A stretch of 33,126 nt of DNA from Clostridium sartagoforme AAU1 (GCF_000401215.1 NZ_ASRV01000016.1:1-33126), one strand, 5' to 3'; positions 10,050 through 20,631 are shown, numbered from the stretch's first letter. Numbers and translations are program-made. Notes: generated by a model not told the origin, from the sequence alone.

Positions 10050-11252
10050 CTATAATCTTATAATAGCACTTATAGCATTTAGATACTGACCAAGGTTTTC
10101 ATTAATTAAATCCTTAGATGTAAAATCTATATTAGGAATATCTTCTATTTTATCTACAGAAATATTTATTTTATTTTTAACATATATGTCTATATGCTTT
10201 AAATTAGAAGTTCCTCCATAAATATAAATCTTATTTATTGTTGTATTTGATTTATTGCTGTAGAATTGAAGTATTCTTTCCAATTCCTCTAATATATCAT
10301 CAACAGATTTTCTTATAGTTAAGTTTAAAACATCTTCTTCGTTATCTTTCAATAAATCTCCATCTTTTATCTTTAAAGATTCTGTTGATTTTATTGACAT
10401 ATTTAAACTTTGGCTTAAGGCATAATCTATATTATCCCCACCTGATTTTATCATCCTTGTAAAATCTAATTTGCCGTTTTTAAATATTGCCACATTAATA
10501 GAGGTAGCTCCCATATCAACAAAAGCAACAGTACCCCCTATGGTTTGTCCATTCTTTGATGTATATTGTGAATAGTTAGCTAATTTATTTATTGAATTAT
10601 AAGTTACATCTAAAGCATATGGATTTAATTCTAAAGCATTTATTACGTTGTAATAGGTATTAGCCATTCTTTCTGGAAATGAAGTTACATTAATTTTTAA
10701 CTTTGCTCCTGTATCATCAACAATTTCATCTAAAACTATAAATTGAATTATATAATCATCTAAATTTATAGGTAAATATTGTTGTATTTCATATCTTATA
10801 ACAGTTTCCATTTCCTCTTCTTGAACTATAGGTATTAAAATATCCCTATTTATTATTGAAGATGAATTAGTTGTAAAAATAACATCCTTGGCTCTTATAC
10901 TATTTTCCTTTATTAAAAAGCTTAATACGTCTATAATAGCTTGAGCATTTATTATTTTTCCATCAGTAATGCAACCTTCTGGTGTCGGTATTTGAACAAC
11001 CTTATTTAAGCTTAGCTTGTCTTTTTGATACTTACCTTCAGCAACCTTTATAAAATTAGTTCCTAAATCTATAGATATAACAGACCTAGATTTTTCTTTA
11101 AGCCTACCCTTTTTTTCAACCTTATTTACTTCATAAGAAGAGTTTATATCCTCAGACTTATCTTTTTTAAAAAGTTTTCCTATGTCTTTTATATCCATAG
11201 AACCTATGTCCTTTAGTTTTGAAAAATCAAACTTTTTATTTTGTTGTGACAT
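10050..11252 (-). CDS. pilM: Actin-like pilus assembly ATPase PilM
   Basis: A cytoplasmic actin/FtsA-like nucleotide-binding protein of 400 residues. Signatures are the phosphate-1 motif SIDLGTNFIKVAE at about residue 55, a second phosphate motif VAFVDMGATSINVAIF at about 245, and the adenosine motif IYIYGGTSNL near residue 345. An acidic and basic leader of about 45 residues (FSKLKDIGSMDIKDIGKLFKKDK) precedes the fold and is not typical of short PilM. The ATG at 11252 has a GGGGGG site seven bases upstream. The longer frame to 11396 would translate intergenic repeat DNA (an artificial MHCALRIMHY segment) and is rejected. PilM binds the PilN N terminus. Confidence 0.92.
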   Translation of the reverse strand: MSQQNKKFDFSKLKDIGSMDIKDIGKLFKKDKSEDINSSYEVNKVEKKGRLKEKSRSVISIDLGTNFIKVAEGKYQKDKLSLNKVVQIPTPEGCITDGKIINAQAIIDVLSFLIKENSIRAKDVIFTTNSSSIINRDILIPIVQEEEMETVIRYEIQQYLPINLDDYIIQFIVLDEIVDDTGAKLKINVTSFPERMANTYYNVINALELNPYALDVTYNSINKLANYSQYTSKNGQTIGGTVAFVDMGATSINVAIFKNGKLDFTRMIKSGGDNIDYALSQSLNMSIKSTESLKIKDGDLLKDNEEDVLNLTIRKSVDDILEELERILQFYSNKSNTTINKIYIYGGTSNLKHIDIYVKNKINISVDKIEDIPNIDFTSKDLINENLGQYLNAISAIIRL

Positions 11253-11495
11253 GGCTTTCCCCCCTGACTTATAATGCATAATGCGTAATGCACAATGCAT
11301 AATTAATGTAAAAACTCCTAGGGAGTTTTGAAAATTAAATAATCTCTTATATAAAATACATAAGAAAATAATGAGGTTTCTCTTTTGCTTACGCAAAATC
11401 GAAATGAAAAAATGAAAAAATGAAATAATTAAAGAATAAATTCATTTGGAATTTATAAATCTTAATAATTTAATTATGCTAAAATCTCTTTATTT
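11253..11495 (-). repeat. Repeat-filled pilA-pilM gap
   Basis: The gap holds no gene. It contains tandem GCATAATGC-like words at 11271-11303, a hairpin with arms 11311-11318 and 11322-11329 (AAAACTCC/GGAGTTTT), a TTTTGC-TTAC-GCAAAA hairpin at 11383-11398, direct repeats of the type ATGAAAAA at 11403-11432, and a hairpin at 11478-11499 (GCTAAAAT/ATTTTAGC). On the minus strand the 11311-11329 hairpin is followed by TTTTTAC and may end transcripts arriving from pilA. Confidence 0.6.
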
Positions 11496-11524
11496 TAGCA
11501 AAATGCAGATATTCTCTGCATTTT
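11496..11524 (-). terminator. Probable pilA terminator
   Basis: A perfect 10-bp stem (arms 11500-11509 and 11515-11524, AAAATGCAGA/TCTGCATTTT) lies 20 bases after the pilA stop and ends in TTTT on the minus strand. A partial stop here would give more pilin than PilM-PilX transcript, which fits the need for excess major pilin. Confidence 0.6.
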
Positions 11525-11544
11525 ACTATATAAATTTTTATTTT

Positions 11545-11982
11545 TTAATTCTCTGCGTATGTTCCTTCTGCAGGTTGTGGATAAACCTGAGCAGGAGTAG
11601 TGTCTTCATTTACTGATATTGTTACATTACCTTTATCATCAACGTCTACTAAAAAATTATTTCCTTTTGCAGCAGATGCCTTTGCTGTAGGTACGGTTTG
11701 CAAATAATTTGAAACAACAGTTCCTGGATCAGTGGCAGTAGTAGTACTAACAACCTCAAACTCATCACCATTATCAATTTTCCCTTCTCCTATCAAAGCT
11801 ACTACTGCACTTTGAATATTTTTAGCATTAGCAATATCTGATTTAATATTAGCATTTTCTCTAACTTCTCCAAATTTCGGTAAAGCAATTGCTGCTAGTA
11901 TAGCTATAATTGCTATAACTATAATAAGTTCAATAAGGGTAAAACCTTTCTTTTTCTTTTTGTTGTTAGTGTTTTTGATCAT
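11545..11982 (-). CDS. pilA: Major type IV prepilin PilA
   Basis: A 145-residue prepilin. The basic leader ends in KKKKKG, followed by FTLIELIIVIAIIAILAAIALPKF with Glu at +5, a textbook class III signal sequence and N-terminal assembly helix. The C-terminal part (residues about 60-145) is a small, acidic, Thr/Ala/Pro-rich domain without cysteines, as in clostridial pilins. The ATG at 11982 follows AAGGAGG. It is the only canonical short pilin in the cluster and stands alone between repeat-filled gaps, with its own probable terminator, which supports the role of major subunit. It is expected to be cut and perhaps N-methylated by PilD; the methyltransferase activity was not checked. Confidence 0.9.
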   Translation of the reverse strand: MIKNTNNKKKKKGFTLIELIIVIAIIAILAAIALPKFGEVRENANIKSDIANAKNIQSAVVALIGEGKIDNGDEFEVVSTTTATDPGTVVSNYLQTVPTAKASAAKGNNFLVDVDDKGNVTISVNEDTTPAQVYPQPAEGTYAEN

Positions 11983-12039
11983 AATAAATCCTCCTTGAAT
12001 TTTTTTATTTTATTTTTATATTAATTTTTTTAAATATAA

Positions 12040-12298
12040 ACGTTATTCAGTTCACAGTGCACAGTTCTCAATTCACAGTTTTGATCAGTTCACAGCTTTA
12101 TTCAGTGCACAGTTGTCAGTGCACAGTTGTCAGTGCACAATTCACAGTTTTACTCAGCTTTTAAATTTATAATTTAAAAGCCTTGTTATCTGTTATCTGA
12201 CACCTGTTACCTGCCACCTATTCCCTGTTATCTATAAAATAACTAACTGTGCACTGTGCACTGTGCGCTGTGAACTAAAAGAGTGCTTTGCACTTTTT
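12040..12298. repeat. Nested palindromic repeat between pilC and pilA
   Basis: This fills most of the 314-bp gap. Forward words of the type TTCACAGTGCACAG run from about 12048 to 12147. A hairpin GCTTTTAAATT/AATTTAAAAGC follows at about 12158-12181, then TGTTATCTGACACCTGTTACC-like words at about 12184-12233. Reversed words (ACTGTGCACTGTGAAC type) lie at 12242-12276. A hairpin of the form AGTGC-TTT-GCACT at about 12281-12295 abuts the pilC stop. No gene is present in this gap. Confidence 0.85.
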
Positions 12299-13499
12299 AC
12301 ATCTGAGTGTACATATCAAACATCGGTAGCATTATTGAAATAACAATCCCTCCAATAACTACCCCCATAACTACTATTAGTAATGGTTCTATTAATGAAG
12401 TTGTTGTTTGAATAGCTTGTTCAACCTCATCATCATAGAAGTCTGCTGTTTTGTTTAGGATATCATCTAGTGAGCCGGATTCTTCTCCTATTTTTATCAT
12501 TGAAGATAGCATCTTAGGGAAAATATCATTTTCTCTTATAGGAGTACTCAATCCATCTCCTCTTACAACTCTTTCTCTTATTCTTAAAATTGCATCTTCT
12601 GCCACTTTATTTTCTAATACTCCTGCAACAGTTGGCAGTGCTTGCACTAAAGATACTCCTGATGCTAATAAGGTAGATAAAGTTCTTGTAAATCTAGATA
12701 CTATTATTTTTTTATTTAAATTTCCTATAATAGGAAGTTTTAACTTTAAATTGCTTATAGTTACTACTCCATTTGAACTTTTTTTGTAAATATTAAAAAT
12801 TATTACCATGATTACTATTGTTAGTATTATGATAATTAAGTTATTGCTTAGAAATTTACTTGTGCCAAGCATAAATCTTGTTATCAAAGGAAGGGTTATA
12901 CCTTCACCTTCAAACATTTCCACAAAGGTTGGCATTACAAAAGTCATTATAAACATAACTGCCACCACTGCAACTATACTAAGGATAGCTGGATATGTCA
13001 TTGCTGACTTAACTTTATTGTTAATTTTATTTTCTTTTTCAAAATGTACAGACATTCTAAGCATCATTTCATCAATATTTCCACTGACTTCCCCAGACTC
13101 TACCATACTTATTAACAGTTGAGGAAAATGTTTACTGTGCTTAGCCATTGATTCTGATAAAAGCTCACCTTTTTTAACATCATCTTCAATGGTTGATAAA
13201 ATCTCTCTTAGTTTTTTATTTGGTATTTCCTTTGATAAGATATTTATACAATTAGTAATTGATACCCCTGCATCTAGCATTGTATAAAACTGCCTACAAA
13301 ACATTGCCAAATCCTTTGTTGTTATTTTTTCAAAGAGCTTAAATTCTATTGGCTTACTTTCAACTATTTCTTCTATTTTTAAAGGATAGTATCCACTTGA
13401 AGTTATCATATTTATTACATCATCTTTTGAACTACCTTCGAATTTTCCTTCTATTTTAGTTCCATCATTTTTCATAGCTCTATATTTATAATTTTTCAT
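12297..13499 (-). CDS. pilC: Pilus platform membrane protein PilC
   Basis: An inner-membrane platform protein of the GspF/PilC family, 400 residues, full length. It starts with YKYRAMKNDGTKIEGKFEG, the typical N-terminal signature, and has two homologous T2SSF domains (about residues 65-190 and 270-395), each with a conserved GE.SG motif (MVESGEVSGNIDEML-like and MIKIGEESGSLDDIL). Transmembrane helices lie at about 168-190, 218-240 and 373-395. It should couple ATP hydrolysis by PilB to extraction of pilins from the membrane. The ATG at 13499 follows GGGGTG and lies 16 bases after pilB. Confidence 0.95.
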   Translation of the reverse strand: MKNYKYRAMKNDGTKIEGKFEGSSKDDVINMITSSGYYPLKIEEIVESKPIEFKLFEKITTKDLAMFCRQFYTMLDAGVSITNCINILSKEIPNKKLREILSTIEDDVKKGELLSESMAKHSKHFPQLLISMVESGEVSGNIDEMMLRMSVHFEKENKINNKVKSAMTYPAILSIVAVVAVMFIMTFVMPTFVEMFEGEGITLPLITRFMLGTSKFLSNNLIIIILTIVIMVIIFNIYKKSSNGVVTISNLKLKLPIIGNLNKKIIVSRFTRTLSTLLASGVSLVQALPTVAGVLENKVAEDAILRIRERVVRGDGLSTPIRENDIFPKMLSSMIKIGEESGSLDDILNKTADFYDDEVEQAIQTTTSLIEPLLIVVMGVVIGGIVISIMLPMFDMYTQM

Positions 13500-13515
13500 A
13501 ACTTCTTATCACCCC

Positions 13516-15207
13516 TTATATATCCCTTAATAATGTTATAGTTGCAAGTTCTTGTATAGTTGTGGTTCCATTTAGAACTAACTTTTTACACTCCTCTGCA
13601 AGTGTTGTCATTCCATGCTTTATGGATATATCCATTAAAACATTAGAATCTCTTGTTTTATTAATTGCATCTCTATGCTCTCTTGTTATTTCCATTATTT
13701 CATATACACCTATTCGCCCATTATATCCAGTATTATTACAATGTCCACAACCTTTACCATGATATAATTTTAGAACTTCCTTACTATCAACATTAAATAT
13801 TGATTTTTCATAATCAGATGCTATGTATTCTTCTTTGCAATTATTACATATTTTTTTTACTAATCTTTGAGCTATGATTCCTGAAATTGAAGTAGCAACT
13901 AAATACGGCTCAACTCCCATATCAACTAATCTAGTCATTGAAGATGGTGCATCATTAGTATGTAATGTACTTAGTACTAGATGCCCTGTTATAGCAGCCT
14001 TTATAGCTATTTGCGCAGTTTCTTCATCTCTTATTTCTCCAATCATAACTATATCTGGATCTTGTCTTAATATACTTCTAAGTCCACTTGCAAAGGTTAA
14101 CCCAGCCTTTGTATTTACATTAACTTGATTAATTCCATTTAATGTGTATTCAACAGGATCTTCTATTGTTACTATATTTACATTATTAGAATTAAGTTCA
14201 CTTAATATAGTATAAAGTGTTGTTGATTTACCACTTCCTGTAGGTCCTGTTACTAATACTATTCCATGAGGACTAGAAATTATATTATTTAATTTTCTAA
14301 GATTTTCTTTGCTTAGTCCAAGTCTCTCTTTTCCAACTTTATAACTGTCTCTATTTAAAATTCTAATAACTACTTTTTCACCATTTACAATTGGAAGTAC
14401 AGATACTCTAAGATCTACATCAGTATTTCCAACCCTTGTTATTATTCTTCCATCCTGTGGTACTCTTTTTTCTGCTATATTTAAGTTTGCTAATATCTTT
14501 ATTCTTGTTATTAATGGAGCTAAACTTTCTATTCCTAATGTATTGACAGTAGTAAGCTCACCATCAATTCTATATCTTATCCTAATTTCCTTTTCATATG
14601 GTTCTATATGTATATCCGATGCTCTCATTTCAACTGAATTTCTAAATAAGTATTCTATCATTTTAACAACTGGAGCATTTTTTACGTCATCAATTTCTTC
14701 TACATCTAACGCTATATTTTTTGCTTCTAAAGTTTCCTTTAAAAGTTCTTCTGCTGCTTTATTAACTTCTTCACTGCTATAGTTTATTTTAACAAATTTA
14801 TCTATATCATTTTTAGGTGCAATGAATGTCTTAACACTTAGTCCTGTAGATATAGAAATATCATCTATTGCAAATATATTTAATGGATCGCCTAATGCAA
14901 CCATTATTTTATCTTCTTCAAATCCAAATGCAATTAAATTGTATTTATTACAAAGATTTTGAGGTACTATTTTAATTGCTCTTTTATCAAAAACTATATT
15001 ATTTAAATCTATCTTTTTTATCCCTGTTTGAGCTTCTATTGCATCTATAATATCTTCCTCTGAAACAATTCCACTTTCAATTAGGACTTCTCCCAACTTT
15101 TTACCTAAAATCTTTTGAGTTTTTAATGCGCTTTGAAGTTGAAAAGGAGTTATTTTTTCTGCCATTATCAGAATGTCACCAAGTCTTTTCTTTTGAACTA
15201 TAGCCAT
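13516..15207 (-). CDS. pilB: Pilus assembly ATPase PilB
   Basis: A hexameric GspE/PilB-type extension motor, 563 residues. It has an N-terminal MshEN domain (about 1-150) with the repeated LGEVLIESGIV-type motif, which in related ATPases binds cyclic di-GMP. The Walker A motif is GPTGSGKSTT at about 325, the Asp box is IEDPVEY, the Walker B and His box region is RQDPDIVMIGEIRDEETA through GHLVLSTLHTNDA, and a four-cysteine zinc site follows (CNNC and CGHCNNTGYNGR). These make it an assembly, not a retraction, ATPase. No pilT lies in this window. The ATG at 15207 follows GGAGGGGAG. Confidence 0.96.
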   Translation of the reverse strand: MAIVQKKRLGDILIMAEKITPFQLQSALKTQKILGKKLGEVLIESGIVSEEDIIDAIEAQTGIKKIDLNNIVFDKRAIKIVPQNLCNKYNLIAFGFEEDKIMVALGDPLNIFAIDDISISTGLSVKTFIAPKNDIDKFVKINYSSEEVNKAAEELLKETLEAKNIALDVEEIDDVKNAPVVKMIEYLFRNSVEMRASDIHIEPYEKEIRIRYRIDGELTTVNTLGIESLAPLITRIKILANLNIAEKRVPQDGRIITRVGNTDVDLRVSVLPIVNGEKVVIRILNRDSYKVGKERLGLSKENLRKLNNIISSPHGIVLVTGPTGSGKSTTLYTILSELNSNNVNIVTIEDPVEYTLNGINQVNVNTKAGLTFASGLRSILRQDPDIVMIGEIRDEETAQIAIKAAITGHLVLSTLHTNDAPSSMTRLVDMGVEPYLVATSISGIIAQRLVKKICNNCKEEYIASDYEKSIFNVDSKEVLKLYHGKGCGHCNNTGYNGRIGVYEIMEITREHRDAINKTRDSNVLMDISIKHGMTTLAEECKKLVLNGTTTIQELATITLLRDI

Positions 15208-15344
15208 AAACTCCCCTCCGTAGTTTAATTTTAATTATACATAAAAAAAATATTCCTTTTTTATCCATGGTCTATCTATTCTAATATTAATATAGCTTTA
15301 TTGTTTTTTCAATCTGAATATCACTTTTAATTTAATTCACTTTA

Positions 15345-16094
15345 TTAATAAAAAAAGCTTAGATATAACGACAATATTTCTTGTCCATAAAACATACATA
15401 TAACAGCTCCTATAGCTATATATGGTCCAAAAGCTATTTCTGATTTCTTATCTTTTAATTTAAATAAAAGTATTATAATCCCAACTAGTCCTCCTAGTAT
15501 TATAGAAATAAAAAGAGTTACTAAAATTCCTTTAATCCCTAAAAAGAGTCCACAAATGCCAGCTATCTCCGCATCTCCTTGCCCCATGCCATTTGTAGCT
15601 ATAACTATTAGATAAATAATTGCATATCCTATAATTCCACCTAGTAAGTTATTTATAATATTAACTTCTCCAATATATGCTCCTACTACTATATAAATAC
15701 ATCCAATTACAGCCCCTAAAATGGTATTTGAAGTATATATATATTTACTATCTAAATCTATAAAAGAAATAACAATTAATAAAGATGATAATAAACTATA
15801 AAATATAAAATTTAAGCTTATTCCAAATTTAATAAATATCAATAAATATATTAATCCATTTAAAAGTTCTATTAACGGATATCTGCATGATATTTTTTCA
15901 CCACATTTTCTACATCTTCCCCTTAAGAATAAATAACTTAGTATCGGAACTAAGTCATGTGCTTTAAGGTTATAACCACAATTTGTGCAATGTGATGGTG
16001 GAAATGATATAGATTCTTCTTTAGGAATTCTATATATACAAACATTTAAAAAACTACCTATACATAACCCTATTATAAATACAAATATCCCCAT
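15345..16094 (-). CDS. pilD: Prepilin peptidase PilD
   Basis: A membrane aspartyl peptidase (A24A family) of 249 residues that removes prepilin leaders. The N-terminal GIFVFIIGLCIGSFLNVCIYR signature is followed by two CxxC pairs (CTNC and CRKC), the zinc-type cytoplasmic domain linked to N-methylation. The first catalytic Asp is in SFIDLDSKYIYTSN and the second in GMGQGDAEIAG (GxGD type). About eight hydrophobic helices are visible. The start is the ATG at 16094, preceded by GGAGG; an in-frame TTG at 16106 would lie inside that ribosome binding site. It should process PilA, the three minor prepilins and perhaps the product of the 16570-16995 gene. Confidence 0.95.
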   Translation of the reverse strand: MGIFVFIIGLCIGSFLNVCIYRIPKEESISFPPSHCTNCGYNLKAHDLVPILSYLFLRGRCRKCGEKISCRYPLIELLNGLIYLLIFIKFGISLNFIFYSLLSSLLIVISFIDLDSKYIYTSNTILGAVIGCIYIVVGAYIGEVNIINNLLGGIIGYAIIYLIVIATNGMGQGDAEIAGICGLFLGIKGILVTLFISIILGGLVGIIILLFKLKDKKSEIAFGPYIAIGAVICMFYGQEILSLYLSFFY

Positions 16095-16142
16095 AAATAC
16101 CTCCAATAAATTATTTAAAATCTATATTAATATAAATTCTAC

Positions 16143-16172
16143 ATTATATGCCCATTTCCTTTTAAAGTTTAA
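16143..16172 (-). promoter_or_regulatory. Candidate promoter for pilD and downstream genes
   Basis: On the minus strand TTAAAC (16167-16172) and TATAAT (16143-16148) are 18 bases apart, about 50 bases before the pilD start. The -10 is perfect, the -35 weak. Confidence 0.4.
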
Positions 16173-16477
16173 GATTTTTGTAATAAATTGGATATTGTTT
16201 CAAAAGGATTAGTTTATGTTTATTCTGTTTTTTAACCACTAAATTGTATTTATTATTCTCTAATTAAAATTCTTATATAGTTCTTAAGAACATTATATTA
16301 TATTAATTTACTTATACATAGTGGTAATATACACCTTAATAGAACCTAAAAGGAAACAATAAAAATTTAAAGAAAAAAATCTTTAAACTACGTTTGAACA
16401 AAGAGTGTTTAACACTAATTCAAATTTCACATAGCAATTATTGATATTTATTCAAGTTTTCCACACTTATTCTACCT
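16173..16477. other. Gene-free gap upstream of pilD
   Basis: No gene is seen in either strand. The most notable site is a perfect 12-bp palindrome, GTTCTTAAGAAC, at 16280-16291, inside AT-rich DNA and about 110 bases upstream of the candidate pilD promoter. It could be an operator, but nothing in the window names its protein. Confidence 0.35.
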
Positions 16478-16566
16478 TCCCTTGTTACCTGACACTTGTT
16501 ACCTAACTCAAGCTGTGAACTGTGCCTTGTGCACTGTGAACTAAAAACCTGTCCCCTGCTCCCTAA
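16478..16566. repeat. Repeat element between prepilin-like gene and pilD
   Basis: The element has TTGTTACCTGACACTTGTTACC-like words at 16482-16504, then CTGTGAACTGTGCC and GTGCACTGTGAAC words at 16512-16542, then CCTGTCCCCTGCTCCCT words at 16547-16564. It is a half-element lacking the forward-strand arm seen at 12040 and 22351. Confidence 0.8.
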
Positions 16567-16569
16567 CAT

Positions 16570-16995
16570 CTATTCCTTTTCATTAATTATTCTTAAAAAG
16601 TTTCCTTCTTTATCTATTTCAAAATCTGCTGAATCAGTTATTATTTGTTTAGCTTCTTCTATCTTTAAATATTTTATTTTTTCTATTTTTTTTGAATCAT
16701 CAATATAATTTTTTATTACACTTAAATTCTTATCGCTATTATCTTCCATTGATTTAATTGAATCTGAATCTAAGACTTCAATATTGTCTTTTACCTTTGC
16801 AATTTCTACTGCCATTATAAAATCTTGTATTATACTTTTTACTTCTGCCTTTTTTGTATCAACTGAATACTTTTTAAAGTTAGGTATTAATATAGCCATT
16901 AATGCTATTATTAATACTATTAATGTGATCATTTCAATTATAGTGAAATTATATTTTTTATATTTCTTTTTTTTCTTATTACTATACTTGGTCAT
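16570..16995 (-). CDS. Prepilin-like protein with non-canonical cleavage site
   Basis: A 141-residue protein. Its N terminus is highly basic (KKKKKYKKY), followed by NFTIIEMITLIVLIIALMAILIPNF. This resembles a prepilin helix with Glu at +5 and Pro at the usual helix position, but the residue before Phe is Asn, where prepilins have Gly (rarely Ala or Ser). The C-terminal part (about 50-141) is charged and has no family I recognise. The ATG at 16995 follows AGAGAGG. It stands first in the pilus cluster, upstream of pilD. It may be a minor pilin cut inefficiently, a pilin kept in the membrane, or a degenerate copy. Confidence 0.68.
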   Translation of the reverse strand: MTKYSNKKKKKYKKYNFTIIEMITLIVLIIALMAILIPNFKKYSVDTKKAEVKSIIQDFIMAVEIAKVKDNIEVLDSDSIKSMEDNSDKNLSVIKNYIDDSKKIEKIKYLKIEEAKQIITDSADFEIDKEGNFLRIINEKE

Positions 16996-17115
16996 GATAT
17001 TACCTCTCTAATTTATATTAATACTAACTATATTATACTAATGATTACTACGGATTACTTACTTATTTATTTAATATCTTATATTTCCCTAATAAATTAT
17101 ATCACTACAATCACA

Positions 17116-17154
17116 TAAAAAAATAGAGACTTAGTAAAATCTAAGTCTCTATTT
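17116..17154 (-). terminator. groESL terminator
   Basis: A perfect 14-bp stem (arms 17121-17134 and 17141-17154, with core AGAGACTTAG/CTAAGTCTCT) has a 6-base loop and is followed by T residues on the minus strand at 17116-17123. It ends 10 bases after the groEL stop. Confidence 0.92.
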
Positions 17155-17163
17155 CTATTAATC

Positions 17164-19100
<1,937 letters not shown>

Positions 19101-19134
19101 CTATTTATATCTATAATTTAATTACCCTTTTATA

Positions 19135-19161
19135 TTAGCACTCACCACCAATAAGTGCTAA
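19135..19161 (-). promoter_or_regulatory. CIRCE operator for HrcA
   Basis: TTAGCACTC, nine bases, then AAGTGCTAA. The consensus inverted repeat is TTAGCACTC-N9-GAGTGCTAA, so only one base differs. It overlaps the expected transcript start of groESL, where HrcA binding blocks expression until heat stress. Confidence 0.95.
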
Positions 19162-19168
19162 CAACTTT

Positions 19169-19197
19169 ATGATAATATTTTACTTTATATTTTTCAA
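19169..19197 (-). promoter_or_regulatory. groESL promoter
   Basis: On the minus strand TTGAAA (19192-19197) and TATCAT (19169-19174) are 17 bases apart, directly upstream of CIRCE. Both hexamers are close to the sigma-A consensus. Confidence 0.72.
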
Positions 19198-19322
19198 ATG
19201 TTACCTCATATATTATTACCCTATATATAATAATTATTACTCTTTTTCATTAAATATTTCCAATTTCCTCATACTTTTGTTTATTTTCTTCATTTTAAAT
19301 ATAATTCTATTTATAAATCTTA

Positions 19323-20600
19323 TTACCTTAAGTTGTAAATATTTTTATTTATACACACCCCTAGAAATATCCAAAAAATAGGTGCTACCATTATTACGCT
19401 TATATTAAAGAAAGCTTGTACTAAATACCCTGTTAAAGTTAAAAATAATACCTTAGATGAGTTATTATTAAAGTTCCTTATTAATTTATGTATCACTAAT
19501 CCAATTAATATCAAATATGATATTAAATTAAAAATACCATTGCTAACTGCATATTCTAAATATTCATTATGAGACTTGTCAATATATGCTCCATGACTTT
19601 CTAAATATCCTTGATACCTATTATGATAATCAAAATCTAGTCTATAACCTAATGTATCAGGGCCCCACCCTATAAATGGGCTATCTATGAATGCCTTCCA
19701 TGAAATTTTTAATATCTCTATTCTTCCGCTATCTTGAATTTTTGTATTTCCTTTTTCATCTACTGATATAGTATTATTTGCTCTACTAAAAATTTTTCCA
19801 CCTGAAGATATATTTATTAATAGAAATATTCCACAGAACAATATGAAAATATTACCTGCTCTTTTTATCTTTTTTATATCTTTGAAAATTAAAATAAATC
19901 CTATGATTGAATATATTATAAAAGCAAGCCATCCACTACGTGTTAATGTACAAATTAAAGCTGAAAATATTATTACTGAATATATTAAATATTTTCTTCC
20001 TCCATTAAATATATAAATAGCCATGCTTATAAATAGAAAAATACATAGGTAAGAAGAAAAAAAGTTTCTATTTCCTATTAACCCAATAGAATCTCCAACT
20101 GATATATATCCAAGCATCCAGTATTGTACAGGATCAATATTATAAAACTGTATTACTCCATATGAGGCCATAATGCAAGCAGATATTAGTATTATGTCTA
20201 ATATTTTTTTGTTTAATATTAAGTATTTAGAAGCTAGTATAAATAATATTATATAAATACAGTAAATTATAAATCCCTCACCTCTAGTGATATTTCCCAT
20301 AAAAGCTACATACTTTTCCTTTGATAATATACTTGGAATTAACATTGTTAGGAGAAACACTAATGCTATCTTATGCTCAATACTAAATTCTGTTACCTTT
20401 AGTTTTATTAACGATAACAGAGAAATTATTCCTACAATATAAAGAAAGATTAATTTTCCTACTACATATCTTGGTGATGATACATTTACAACTATAAAAG
20501 GCATAATAATTATTACAGAATATAATATTATGTTTACTAGCCTTTCTGTATCAATTTCCTTTGTGAAAATTCCTTTTATTTTTTCATATATATTTTGCAC
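19323..20600 (-). CDS. O-antigen ligase/Wzy-type polymerase
   Basis: A membrane protein of 425 residues with about ten to twelve hydrophobic helices. It has the Wzy_C-like periplasmic loop: FIGWGPDTLGYRLDF followed by SHNEYLEYAVSNGIF, including the conserved His and Glu of the O-antigen ligase superfamily. These enzymes transfer or polymerise lipid-linked glycans; some relatives attach glycans to pilins. The start appears to be GTG at 20600, after TAGGGG. It ends beyond the groESL promoter and is bordered by repeat DNA upstream. Its substrate (wall polysaccharide, teichoic-type glycan or pilin) cannot be told from sequence. No glycosyltransferase genes accompany it here. Confidence 0.8.
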   Translation of the reverse strand: MQNIYEKIKGIFTKEIDTERLVNIILYSVIIIMPFIVVNVSSPRYVVGKLIFLYIVGIISLLSLIKLKVTEFSIEHKIALVFLLTMLIPSILSKEKYVAFMGNITRGEGFIIYCIYIILFILASKYLILNKKILDIILISACIMASYGVIQFYNIDPVQYWMLGYISVGDSIGLIGNRNFFSSYLCIFLFISMAIYIFNGGRKYLIYSVIIFSALICTLTRSGWLAFIIYSIIGFILIFKDIKKIKRAGNIFILFCGIFLLINISSGGKIFSRANNTISVDEKGNTKIQDSGRIEILKISWKAFIDSPFIGWGPDTLGYRLDFDYHNRYQGYLESHGAYIDKSHNEYLEYAVSNGIFNLISYLILIGLVIHKLIRNFNNNSSKVLFLTLTGYLVQAFFNISVIMVAPIFWIFLGVCINKNIYNLR

Positions 20601-20631
20601 AATTTACCCCTACCAATAGATTAGTATAAAA

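Noticed and set aside
11253-11396. N-terminal extension of PilM
   Set aside because: It translates GCATAATGC-type repeat DNA and lacks a ribosome binding site; ATG at 11252 has GGGGGG before it.
12048-12147. CRISPR array
   Set aside because: Units are short, degenerate and have no constant repeat-spacer spacing; the reversed arm at 12242 and copies elsewhere show a palindromic repeat.
19169-19381. Small plus-strand membrane protein overlapping the groESL promoter
   Set aside because: Low-complexity Phe/Ile/Leu translation of AT-rich promoter DNA with no supporting start signals.
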